DNA of 64,000 nucleotides from Latrodectus hesperus (taxonomy: Eukaryota; Arthropoda; Arachnida; Araneae; Theridiidae). Position 1 is the stretch's first letter; every line of letters starts with the position of its first letter. Below the pieces are notes generated by a model. The model was not told the origin of the DNA. It did no database searches and was given only the letters and a program-made list of their open reading frames with translations. Shown here piece by piece: positions 12,748 through 24,400 of this stretch. The stretch covers positions 40,225,936 through 40,289,935 of the forward strand of contig CM075857.1 in NCBI GenBank assembly GCA_037975125.1, read 5' to 3'. The position numbers and the translations under genes were made by a program.

Positions 12748-15476
12748 CAGGGCTTCCCAACGTGTGGTCCGCGGACTCTTTAAGGGTCTACCGAATCTTT
12801 CTAGGGGGTCCGTGGCCACTTTTGAATAGCGGCTGCGGTTCCCAAGTGTTGACCCGCAGATTGTTTAGTGCCGGTGGATGTAGCCTTCCAACTCGACTTT
12901 CTGTAAACTCTGGGGCTTACGGCGCTCGATGCGTAGAAACCTTTAACGCCACTTTTTCTCGTTTTTTTCGAGACAATTCAATGTTGAACCTCCTTCGTGA
13001 GTGCACCATTTGCTTTTTGCACAGTTTATTATTTCCACCATAGATCGGTGACTAAAGTCGGGATCATTGAAGAGAAGCCAGCAGTTTCTCCAACCTCCTT
13101 CACAGCAAGAAAAACTCCCTGTGGTTATTAATGATGAAAGAGGACGGCCAAATGAAGAACAGTCACATGAAGTGCCACAGCCGGATTTATTATGCAGAAT
13201 TTCATCAAGTTCTCGATTACCTTGCGAAAGTGGAATAACTAAAAAGCGTAAGCACATCGAAAGTTATTTAAAAATGTGCTTTATCGAGACAGAGGAGGGT
13301 AAAGCTCAGTGTGTAATTTGGTCGCGAGTCCATCCGAATAGTTCTATGGTTTCAGTTAAATTGCGCCGTCATGTTAAGGGTACTCACCCGGACCTCCATA
13401 CTAAAGAGATTGATTTTTTTCTAGAGGAAGAGCGCTGAATAAATCTGCTTCTCAACACTGCATGAAAACTCATGCAAAAATAAATGAAAACTCGCTAAAA
13501 ACTTCTTTTTTGGTAAGTTATCGGGTGGCAAAGACAGGCAAAGCTCATACCATAGCGAAAACCCTCATAAAACCATGTGTTAACGATATTGATGACATGG
13601 ATATTTGACTTGTAAAATGATGTGAAAGAATCTCTTATTTCTCGCATCCAATACAATTCATTTTCTCTCCAAATTGAGGAATCTACTGACGTTGCGGGAT
13701 TAGCGATTTTATTGGCTTTTGTTCTTTATGTATACTCGGGATGTTTCGAAGAGGACCTCTTATTGTGCAAACCATTACCAGCCCATACAACTGGTGCTGA
13801 AAGATTCCGTTTGTTGGACGATTTTTTAAGAACCAACGAAATTCCATGGTATAATTGCATCGAAGTGTACACATGTGGTGCAAAAGCTATGACGGGTACA
13901 ATGATCGGAACGGTAACAAAAATAACAGAGACTCAAAGGATTGCAGTAGTAGTCATTATGTCCTCCACACACATAAAAATGTCTGTATTCTTCAAGAAAG
14001 TTTTTGATAAATCTGTCCGAATTATTAATTACATAAAATCACTGCCGTTGAAGTCAAGACTTTTCAAAATACTGTGTGAAGATATGGAAAGCCTTCATTA
14101 TGATCTGCTTCTCCATTCAGAAGTAAGGTGGCTCTCACGTGGGAATACTCTCTCTTGATTATATTAATTATGTTTAGAAACCCAAGCTTTACTCTTAGAC
14201 TACCATAATACTAAATTAGCATAGATTATTAATGATGAAAACTGGCAATGTGTATACTTACTTATTTGGCTGATTTTTCTCTAAATTGAACGAAATGAAT
14301 ACTTCACTGCAAGGGAAAATTAGTACAACGGTCACTGCAAACGAAAAAGTTCGAGTGTTCAAGAGTAAAATCAATTTTTGGCCCGAGAGTGTGGAGGAGG
14401 GTGAGGTCGAGTGTTTCCCTTCTTCTCAACGATTTTTAAAAGACTAAACATTGCAACTTTGGAACAGTTTGTTTCATGAAATCCTCGAACACCTCCGAAG
14501 CTTGACATCATCATTGGAGCATTATTTCCTAACAGCTCAAGATGAGTAGCTGCAGGAATACGAATGGGTGGTCAACCCATTCGCTGTATTCAAAAAGCCG
14601 CACATTCTATCTATCATCGAATGAATATGAGTTGTTGATAGAAATTTTCACCGACTCACACACACACAAACACAAAATCTTGAAATCTACTTTCGATAAT
14701 AATGGTTACTCACATTTTTGGATACGTTTGGAAAACAAAAAACTCTACTTTCTTGTTGAAAAGCAAAAGGTGTTATACTTCTGTTTACCACAACATACAT
14801 GTACGAATCCAGATTCTCGATCTATGCCGACACCAAAACTAAGCACCGAAGCTATTTAGATGCTGAACCTGACATCCGTCTCCAGTTGTCAAGTATTGAG
14901 TCCGACTTTTCAAAATTGTGTCATCAGAATCAACCTCAACCTTCACATTAAGATTCCATTATTATTCCTTCAGACTCATCTCTAATAAAGAGGAACGTAT
15001 TGCGTTTCGTCGACAAGAATTGACTGTTCCTGGACTATAACTTTTGTAGGTATTTGTTTGTATTTTCTATAAATTAATAATTAATTGAATTCTGTTTGAT
15101 ATTTTTGTTTTGAAAGTTAAAATGTTATCCAACGAATGTTGCTTTTCTTTGCAATATATTCCCCTCCATTCAATTAGAAATATGGCCTGCCTAGTGTGTT
15201 GAACGATGTGAGTAAATCCAACAGCAAGTATCTGAATATAGTGTGGGAAGTCAGACTAATGGAAACGTAGTTAGTTTAAGGTTGTTTCCATTCATCATTA
15301 AATCAAAGACTGTTGATTCGTCTTGGGGTTATTGAAAAATTGTCACTTGCATTATGAAGTTTTCAATTCCGATGGACTTCGAACTGAATTTTACTAGATA
15401 CTGTGACTGACAGGGGTCCACCGTAAAGTTTTGCCTGAAAAAGGGGTCCGCCAGATGAAAAGGTTGGGAAGCTCTG
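12748..15476 (+). mobile_element. hAT-superfamily DNA transposon (ZBED5-like), inactive
   Basis: The 2729-bp element is bounded by imperfect inverted termini: CAGGGCTTCCCAAC at the left and, reverse-complemented, CAGAGCTTCCCAACC at the right. Both continue into GGTCC-rich sequence (GTGGTCCGCGGAC left, GGGGTCCGCC right). It is flanked by a perfect 8-bp target-site duplication, TCTTATCC (12740-12747 and 15477-15484), the length expected for hAT elements. The interior codes for a decayed transposase. It lies in the receptor intron in the opposite orientation to that gene. Base composition is richer in GC than the surrounding intron. Confidence 0.92.
13067..14951 (+). pseudogene. hAT transposase pseudogene (ZBED5/SCAND3-like)
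   Basis: Three recognisable pieces lie in order. (1) 13067-13438 encodes a BED-type zinc finger with the lead-in KKRKHIESYL. One metal-binding Cys is replaced by Trp (CVIW, codon 13319-13321), while the two His remain. (2) 13622-14158 encodes the hAT core, with EESTDVAGLA, FCKPLP-like and CGAKAMTG motifs, then SEVRWLSRG. The usual HCxxH region is scrambled, consistent with a frameshift or deletion. (3) 14863-14951 encodes the hAT C-terminal dimerisation end (AEPDIRLQLSSIESDF), stopping at TAA 14949-14951. The expected start is TTG rather than ATG at 13067, probably a mutated start. Stops and frameshifts separate the pieces, so no functional protein can be made. Confidence 0.88.
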
Positions 15477-17574
15477 TCTTATCCAATATTTCGAAAGTAA
15501 AATATTCAAAATGCCCCATCTTTTATATTAAATCTTACAACTTACGACGAATTTTTAATATTTAATAACTAAATTGAATAAATAATGTAAACACTATACA
15601 CCATAGGATATAATAATGTAAGACATAAAAAAATACACAGAAAAAATAATGTCATTACTTACATCGACATTAGAAGAAATTGCATATATAACTTACCGGA
15701 CTCTGAAAGTAAAAAAAATATTTTTAATAATAATGAACAAATATGTGTTTCAAATAATTTTATAAATATACACATAGCTCATAAAAACAATAAAGAAGTT
15801 AAGAATTAAGAAAGAATATTCGGTTTAGCATAATATAGTGTGCCCTTGTTACATTGATTTAAATTATTGAAGAGAAGGGATAGTTGTTAAAATGTGTCCC
15901 AATACTCTGCTGGCTACGTATCTATCGAAGACTGCTGCAAGCAACTTGTCAAACTTAAAAGGTTAATATTGGAAATGCATCCTTCACGGCACAAAATAAG
16001 AATTATTTATCTTACGGTGCTCATTTCTCAGATATGTTAGCCACAGATGTGGTAAAATAGATTTCCTTTGTTAAATTAAAGAATCTGAGTTTTAACTACG
16101 ATTTTAATCATTGCCTAAAATAAATTTTCATTTATATTTCAAACAAATCTATTTCGATACACTGTATTTATTACACATGGCATCATTAACATAAACAGCA
16201 ATAAGAGTCTGTTGATGTAAGCTTACCAAACGTTTTTGTTTACCGAGATGAGTTCTGTATTTGCTTTCATTTGTAGTAAAATCTCGGATGTCTCCTCGAT
16301 TTTTCCAAAATTTTAGCAAATAATTTGATAACGAAATTAAGACAAACTTTGTAACCCAATTTACTATTTTTGGGTTGCTTAAATTTAATGAATGAGAGAA
16401 TGATAGTTTAATCATTTAAAAAGGAAATACAATAAATTAAGAACTTTCAAAATAATTCTGGATCTCCTTGAAATTGTTACACCGTGTAGTATTAAAATGT
16501 TACACCATTACAATATAAACATTAAATTTACCTGGAATGTGTGTTCTACATACTGTAATATGCAAATGGTTCGCCCACTACAATATGCGCACAGAACAGG
16601 TATGAGAAATATAAAAGCCACCTACACAATGTATAAAAAGGGGAAATCACCCAACATCAGAAATTGCATTTGAATGTTGACTGTGTAAAATTTATATTTT
16701 CGTTCATTTAAGAAGGGAAACAACCAGGACATGTCAGAATAAAATGATAAACCTGTCATCATTCGCCATCCACAAAGATTGATGAAATCTGCCTAAAATA
16801 CCTTCTCCAAAATTCGATTTGGCTAGATACCTTAGACAGTGTAAAATCATTTTTATTGTTGCTCGGTTTATTTTTATTTAACTTTTACTGTTTATCTGCC
16901 TCACATTTTATGTAAGGTGTGAATCATGTTTATATTAATTTATAAATTTTATGTATTCACGTTATTTTCCCATTACATAATATTTAAATAAGTTTACATA
17001 CATTAATTTCTTAATTGTTGCAGTCGTGTTACTCTGAAGGCAGGGTAGTTGAAATATCTTACAGAAATATTACAAATTCCTGAAGTACCCATAAAACATT
17101 TTATTATTTCCTCTGTCTAAAATCGTATCGTATTATATCAATATGGTAAAAGTCCAACATAATTTCATTAACTACACTCTTGTATGCAATTTTAAATTAG
17201 TTAGATATAAAATTCAAGTTGTCACAAATAAATTGCTATAAATAAAAACATAATAAATTCAAAAGATTTGATGAAGTTTGAATTCAGTTCAAAATATTGA
17301 GATTTTATGTTAATGGAAATAAATAGAAAGGCTTGTTAAATAGAAATAAATAGAAAGGCTTGCTTTTTTTTAAAAAAATAGGCTTGTTAAAATAACCCCA
17401 TATGAAACTCGATTTATGATATTGGTGTTATCAATGTCATAAAGAATGGCTTAAAATATTTGCTGAAGTGTTTTGGAAATATCTAGAGTTACCTTTCGCA
17501 ACTTTAGCCTAGATTATATTGAATTTAATGGAAAATTTATGCTTAACATCACTGATGCATTCATTCCAATAGTT

Positions 17575-17853
17575 GTTGTTGTTGTCGTGTGCCAGCTAGG
17601 TTGGCATAATGGGGTGCGCTGCTCCACTTTTCCAACTGAACTATATTTAGGTGTGGAGTCCGACTTCCTCAGTACACACATGCTATAGGTATCCGTTTAT
17701 AGGGTAGGTAACCATTCACAACCCATTCATACAAGGAAAGGACAAAGACAGGATAGATAGAGAGAGAAAGTACATCCATGCCCGAACCGGGATTCGAACC
17801 AACGACCTCCCTATCCGCAATCAGGCACGCTGACCACTAGACAAGTTGGGCGA
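17575..17853 (-). mobile_element. tRNA-derived SINE, full length, (AAC)n tail
   Basis: Read on the minus strand it begins with a tRNA-like head. The pol III A box is at 17829-17843 (TGTCTAGTGGTCAGC) and the B box GGTTCGAATC at 17791-17800. It ends in (CAA)n/(AAC)n. It is flanked by a perfect 13-bp duplication CATTCCAATAGTT (17562-17574 and 17854-17866), the mark of LINE-mediated retroposition. A second, 5'-truncated copy of the same family lies at 38575-38800. The perfect duplication suggests a recent insertion in the receptor intron. Confidence 0.9.
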
Positions 17854-18044
17854 CATTCCAATAGTTAATAGCTGCTTATGCAGAGCTGCCATTTGTGCAA
17901 CTAGACTTGATTATCAATCCTTCAATCAGCTTGTGATTTGCAACCAAAAGCGTATAACAGAGCGTTAATTGTGGATAAATTTTCAACAGTAAATGGCATG
18001 GTATTTGGTGTATTAATTTGTGAACTAATTAAGATTAATTTGCT

Positions 18045-18045
18045 T

Positions 18046-18095
<50 letters not shown>

Positions 18096-18117
18096 TGTAC
18101 ATATATATAGATATATA
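18045..18117. repeat. (TA)n microsatellite with imperfections
   Basis: TA dinucleotides broken by TATG, TATAC and ATAG variants. Confidence 0.9.
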
Positions 18118-18568
18118 AAAGCTATTATTAATATTTTATACTCCTAACACGTGAGTATGATACACAACACAAATATTTCATGTTATTTTCCAGATAAATT
18201 ATCAAAATTTGGTGATTGTCAGTTGATACTCGCCTGCTCAACATGTATCATTTTTAGTAAAGGTTCTAAATGGGTACCCGGAAAATCAGAAAACTCCATT
18301 CTACGGATTGGAAGGATTTTTTCATATTTACAGTAAAAATTACAAGATAAAGTTTTATTTCAAGTTATTCATCCGAAACAGTTATTCCTCCGGCTATGAT
18401 AACTATATTATTCTTGAAGAAAGTAATCAAAATTAGGTCTTTATTTTAGAGGAAAATGTTTCATTGTACTGAATTATTCAATTGATATCTAAGTCAATCA
18501 TTTTTTAAAAGCAGTTGACATGATTGCGTGAATTGGTTATTCAGTTGGAATGAGGTTATTTCACTCAC

Positions 18569-18752
18569 TTGCAATGGTGGCGAATGTCGTGGCGTAGGTG
18601 CCGATGAGTATGCACAGAGGAATCAGAAACATGCAGAAGAGACTGATGGAGGTGTAGAGTTGTTCTTGCCATACTGCTGTATAGAAGCCGTACGTGACGC
18701 ACTGGTAGAACTCCTCTTCAAATGGCCCTTTCACTACCCTGAAAATCATTGC
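18569..18752 (-). CDS. Neuropeptide GPCR (GnRH/AKH/corazonin receptor type), ECL2-TM5 exon
   Basis: This 184-bp internal exon encodes extracellular loop 2 and TM5. It starts A-M-I-F-R-V-V-K-G-P-F, then FYQCVTYGFYT, in which the Cys is the conserved partner of the TM3 disulfide. It continues WQEQLYT and a hydrophobic TM5 containing IPLCILIGTY. The acceptor is TTTTCCAG directly before GCA (phase 0). The donor is A|GTGAGT, leaving phase 1, which fits the exon at 7141-7568 so that TIA-R-KKR is read through the join. The QCVTYGFYT...WQEQLYT pattern is what I know from corazonin/AKH/GnRH-type receptors. The exons for the N-terminus to TM4 should lie at higher coordinates but I could not find them. 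Confidence 0.88.
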
Positions 18753-18836
18753 CTGGAAAACAAGCATTAAAATTACTTCAATTTCATCATTAAAATGTAT
18801 TACTTGTATAGGTTAAATTGTAGAATTTTCTTTTCA

Positions 18837-19221
18837 AAGCCCGTGGTCGCCTAGTGGTTAGGGCATTGGCCTGCCGTCCGGAAGAGCTGGGTTCGATTCC
18901 CAAAGCCGCCAAGAACCCACCGAGTACATGCGATATATGTGCTCATTAAATCTGTTGAATCGAAAATCCTGTGGTCAGTTGTTGAGCAGTTACCATGAGT
19001 GTAATGGTCTGGAGAAAATATCCTACTTCTCCAGATCAAAGTCAAAATTAAGTTAATGGATGCTCTGATGGTGCCATCTATCGGAGGAGTCTTAAGCAAA
19101 GACGAACTTTCACATTCGTGGTGCTCTGGTTAAACGAAAGACGAACCCTTCTGACTTAATTTCGCATAGCCGTAGAATAGCAAATTTGGCCTGTTCAAGT
19201 GTCATAAATAATAACAACAGC
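18837..19221 (+). mobile_element. tRNA-derived SINE, second family
   Basis: The tRNA-like head has an A box near 18848-18862 (CGCCTAGTGGTTAGG) and a B box at 18890-18900 (GGTTCGATTCC). A roughly 300-bp body unrelated to the 17575 SINE follows, ending AATAATAACAACAG. The flanks carry a 13-bp duplication with one mismatch (18824-18836 AATTTTCTTTTCA and 19222-19234 AAATTTCTTTTCA). The insertion sits about 85 bp upstream of the receptor exon. Confidence 0.85.
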
Positions 19222-19241
19222 AAATTTCTTTTCATGTTTAA

Positions 19242-19744
19242 TACCCCGTTCTCACTTCAGTTTAAATTTCAATTGAACTTTTTTGCCATTATTAATTTGT
19301 GATTTAAGTAAATTGGAATTTATTCATCTTAAATCAGTTTGACGAACTGATTTAAATACGTTTGAATTGATTTAGAGCTATCTTATTTTCTGTTATTGTC
19401 AGTGTTTGTTGAAATATCTGAAGCCGATCTAAATAAATATAAAAGAAGCAAAATCAGAAAAAATAATGAAACCGAATTATTCTTAAAAGCATTTAATCAT
19501 TATAAAGTTATTTTAGGTTTGAGAAGAAATAGATTTGTCAATGTCATTCTTTGTTTTCGTATTCATTTGAAGCATGACAATACTAATTAACATAATGCTT
19601 AAAAAATATGTTCAACTGAAAAAAATTTAAAAATTTAAATCAGTTTACAGTACAAGCAGTGCGTAAACTGTTTTCAATATTGATGTTTAAGTTAAATCAA
19701 ATTTAATTTTAAATAGATTTAAAAAGCGCAGTGCGAACGGAATA
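19242..19744. mobile_element. Putative non-autonomous TIR element (Harbinger-like target sites)
   Basis: Imperfect inverted termini: left TACCCCGTTCTCACTTC, right reverse-complemented TATTCCGTTCGCACTGC, both continuing into TTTAAAT-like sequence. Both ends are flanked by TAA (19239-19241 and 19745-19747), the 3-bp target duplication expected of PIF/Harbinger elements. Inside is one 64-codon frame (19396-19590) of unknown identity and a small palindrome near 19330. It begins 7 bases after the right target duplication of the preceding SINE. The superfamily is inference; 3-bp TAA matches are frequent by chance in this AT-rich DNA. Confidence 0.5.
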
Positions 19745-19747
19745 TAA

Positions 19748-21120
19748 TGGAGTTTCAATCAGAAGATGCTTTTTAATTGTTTGTGTTTTTACTTAGTTAG
19801 GTACACTATTTGAAAAATGAATTAAAATACACTCTTCTTTTGTTTTCCTCTTATTAATTTAATGCTTGTCTTTTCAATTCAGGAATTAAAATATGTTGTG
19901 CAATGTGTACAGTTTTATGTGTTAATGGTCAAAATTTATGTTTTTACGTTTAAACGGGAGTTTCAGTCAGAAAAAAACGTTTTTTTTTTTTAAGTCTTAA
20001 GACTTTTATTTGCTCATATATGTCCAACTCCTGAAAAACGTGAGGTTCTTGAAATCTTGGTACATTTTTTCCGTGGTGTAATTTAAAGTAAATAAACTTG
20101 TGGTAAGTCAGGTGTCAACTATTAATTCATTAAACTATACGTAAAATTATATAATAAATTGCAGCGAAGCAATAGCTAGTAATTAATTAATTGTTCTTAA
20201 AAATTTACTCAAAATTCTTTGTAAGGCAAACAGTATTAAAAATGTAAACAATAACAGAACATATTGTGTTTGTGATAGTATGTCCGTACTTATTCAGTAC
20301 TTTACAATAATTTTTTGTTCTTGAACATATACAGTCGACTTTCTCCATAAAAATAATGTCGATTAAATAATAAAGGTAATGTCGACTGGACAAAGGCAAT
20401 GTCGAATAGTGTCTTAGATTCAATTAATCTGTAACAATTTCTTGCATAATTATTAATAAAGATAAGTTAGTTAGTCATATATTTAATTTACCAGCTTATT
20501 TATAATGGTAAATCCATTTATATTAATAAATGTGTATGGAATATTAAATTCCTACTCAGTGCTTACTCAAAATGTTTGTCCATTCTCATTATTAACACGC
20601 TTCAGCGAAATCAACCTTAAAAATAAAAAATTATCCTTTAAAAGAAAAACTGGAAATACTTACAATTCTTCAATCAAAAAAATTTACTCTTGTTCTAACG
20701 TCAAATCAAACGCAGAAATATAAATTCCAAAACAAACGATGCTTAAAATTAAAACACTATTTTTCTACAAATAAAAAATGTTATTTAAAAATTATATCAA
20801 GGCAGAGAATTTTCTTGAATTTTTATTTCTTTGCTTAAAAAATTATATACATATTTTTAAATTTAATAACTACGAATTATTCTATAGGAAAAGAAGAGTA
20901 ATTGAGTAATATTCAATGGCTCAGAGGATTACGGAGTATGAGCAAATGAAAGTTTCTCCACCGGACCACCAACAAACGAGCTGTTTATGTATATACGAGT
21001 AATACTCTGAGTTTCTTATACACAAATAGCACTTTTCATCGTTATCTTGTGTCTAGCTCAGGGGACATTCAAATATTACATAAACTTCTTTATCATATGT
21101 CTGTCATCTTCTAATTGTAA
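19748..21120. other. AT-rich non-coding stretch
   Basis: No gene or element recognised. Confidence 0.5.
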
Positions 21121-21440
21121 GGATCGCAATGACCTGGTTGGTTAAGGCGACGTTTTCATTATTGGAAAGCAGTGAACTCGAATCCCGACTTAACCGAATC
21201 TTAATCGTGTTCAATAAAGGAAGCACGTTAAATAGGTCGTGGTCGCAATGTCTTCCAAGTGAAATGATACCTCTGGGGGCAGGTCGAGTAATGGAGAGTG
21301 TTTTGATTGGTCTCTGCTTCTGAGCTGCGAAGACTCTCTCATCCAGTAACTTCCTTCCAACTAACTGATCGACCCCAACTTTCAGCTAGATACAGGAATG
21401 TATGCTGGTGCAACTTGCCTGTATCTATATAAATTATGTA
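21121..21440 (+). mobile_element. Degenerate tRNA-derived SINE
   Basis: The head has a tRNA-like A box (TGACCTGGTTGGTTAAGGC near 21129) and a decayed B box (GAACTCGAATCCCG near 21175). A GC-richer body contains GCACGTTAAATAGGTCGTGGTCGC-type sequence. No clean target duplication was found, so the ends are approximate and the insertion is probably old. Confidence 0.55.
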
Positions 21441-24400
21441 TAATTATTTTACTTAAATGTATATATGTTAGTTCTATCATAAATAATTAAATAAAATAAG
21501 TACTTTCGACAGATTCAAAAAACGATTTTCTATTTGAGATTTTATCACTTTTTTTCTACAAGTTTCCAATTTAGTTTAGCGTCTGCTAACGAAAATTATT
21601 AGAAATTCACAATTACACGAAAAAAATTAAAAAAATTTTCTCTTTCAAACATCTTTTCAGTTTATATTCCAAGCTATTCGTTATATTACTATCAAAATTT
21701 CATATAGTTTTGTAATAGGGTTGTAAGTTTTTAGCATAAAAAATGAACTTTTTTTTTTTTTTGTCATTTGACAACATTAAAAGATGAAGGTACTGCTTTT
21801 ATAACCTTCGTGTACACAATCTATATAATATGATTATTTTTTTAATTTTCTCTTCACCTTACAGGAAAGTACACTAATGTCGCAATTACAATAAAATAGG
21901 TGTGAAACAATATGTTATCATCGCCGATCAACTCATTCCAGCTCTTAGAATTCCTAGTAACTGGGTAAATAGGTTTAAACGAGGAAAATTACTATTTCAA
22001 TCTATTTTTAAGGACGATACTTGCATATGACGTCACCGGATCCTCTCAGATGAAATTGTCTGTTAATTTCTAGAGAGAAATTGAAAATAAACATGAGTTG
22101 CAATTCATCTTGAGAAGTGTAATTCTTGATGAATTAGTTTGCATAGTGAAATGAAGAGAAAAGAAATTGCTCGAGAATAGACTTGTAATAAAAAATATTT
22201 CTATTTATGCATTAAATTTTCATGGATCTCAAAGGGTATGCTCGAATGTATAGAAAATATAATTTTAATCGCCAATTCAAACGTAATTCAAAGGCTGTTG
22301 TCCCTTAAAAATACTACATATATGATTCAAAAATGACGTAAAACATCGAAAAATCAAACCTAGCAATGGAAATATATGAAAAACAACAAAAACCAAAGAG
22401 GAAACCGGCAACACTATAATCTAAACAAAGAACGCCAGATTTGGCGAGCAATCTCTTGGGAAGAGATATCATACTAATACCTCAGATTTCATTTCCTCTC
22501 TTCTGTCTTAGAGATAAAATAGAGAATTTCTGAACGGTATTTTTAACCTTATTTTTTAGCAAACATAGAAAATGACTCATTTTTTATGTTATCTGCTAGT
22601 TTTCTTCAATATGTGATCGCTACTGTAAATTACATGTATAAAACCATTCCGTAAATTCAAAAATACAACAATTTCAAAGCAAACGAAATTTTATTCAAAT
22701 ATTCATTAGTCACGTATTCACACTAAAATTTGCACAATACTTCATAAATAATACACCATTTACAGAAAGTTAAGATAAAATACCATTATTAAAGTTAAGA
22801 TAAAGTGATAGCTTTGAAAATATTAAGTTTAACCCCTCTCCATAACATTATAAAAATTGAATTGAACTGAAAACTATGTATTTCTATCAATTTTACACTC
22901 TTTACAGTTGATGAAACATGATCTTGGCACACTCAGTGGAACGAGCTATTTGTCCTCATTTATTTGTTTAAGGATTATAATATCTATTCGCTTATAATAT
23001 CTTTTTATAAAATATAATGAGAAATGAATATTAATGAGTAAAGATATTAAAATTATAATATATTTTTCAATTTCATATTTCAATTTTGTACTTATAGTTG
23101 CAATTTTAAAGAATATTCTTTACTTTAACTGTCGAAGCGTATTTATTAATAATTTTAATAACACAAATTGTAAATTTAAACACTTTACAATTTAAGGAAA
23201 GAAATAATGAAATTTTTTGTGCTCCATGATCCAGCTATTTAGATCTAAATCTTTCGCAAAACTAGAGAATATATATGAGAAACTTGATCGAAAACTAGTA
23301 ATAAATATGGTAAGTATATCTTTTAAATAATCTTATTTCAATAGCACAGTTTACGCTGCTATCATTAATTTTTAAAATAAACTATAGTTTCCAATACATT
23401 GTTATCTATGTATTGTGAATTGTGTAATAGGAATAGAAAACTAAAATTAATTAACTGATATAAAAAATTTGATTTTTAATTATTATAATTTTAATGATGG
23501 GATATAATTTAACTTTTTTAATTATTAAACTAAATAACCTGAAAGATATAGATAATTTTAAAAAAATTAAAAAACTTATAAGAATATTTCAGCTCATTTC
23601 TGATAATATGATTTTTTCGCTTAATGATCATTCATTCTACAGGTAAAAATGTAAAAAATTTTTAATCTGTTATCTTAGAATAAATTTGCTTGATAATAGT
23701 TTGTACCATCCTTAATAAGATGCTGCAAAAAGAAATTAGTTAATTATGGATAACAAATGCGTGTAAGCAATAAAAAATTTGTTAAGAAATTTGCTTAAAA
23801 AATACTCTTTAAAAATACGCTTTTATAAAAAATGATACAAGAAGATAAGTTTTTATCATTTTTCTTAGCGAAAACATATTGTTAAACACGTAGGAACACT
23901 TTTATGGTCTTTAATTTCCAAACTGAATCAATTTCTCTGTCCAATTAATTAGAAAAATGAAGATAAAAAATATAAATAAATAAAATGAGGTATTTAAATA
24001 TGAGTTTTCATTATTTTTATAAAATAATTACATAGTGTCTCTTAAAATGACTTGAAAAAATGTTTACTTTTTTAAGACATTTATTAAAATTGTTATAACT
24101 TATATTTTCTATATATAGTTATTTTAAAAGCTAATTATTTTTAAATAATTATTTAAATTTATTAATACAACTGAAATTATATAATTTTACGAAAATTTAT
24201 GCTTTATTTGTATTTATTTTTTATAATATTATCTATCAACGTATTTGAAAATTTATAAATGAAATTTCCTTATCTTTACTTGAATGTTACACTAAAAGGA
24301 AAACAAATATGTATAACATACAATATATACAATAACAATTTGATTTCTATGAAATGTAAAGAAATTTTTTATTGAAAATTTCTTAAATAATGAAAATAAA

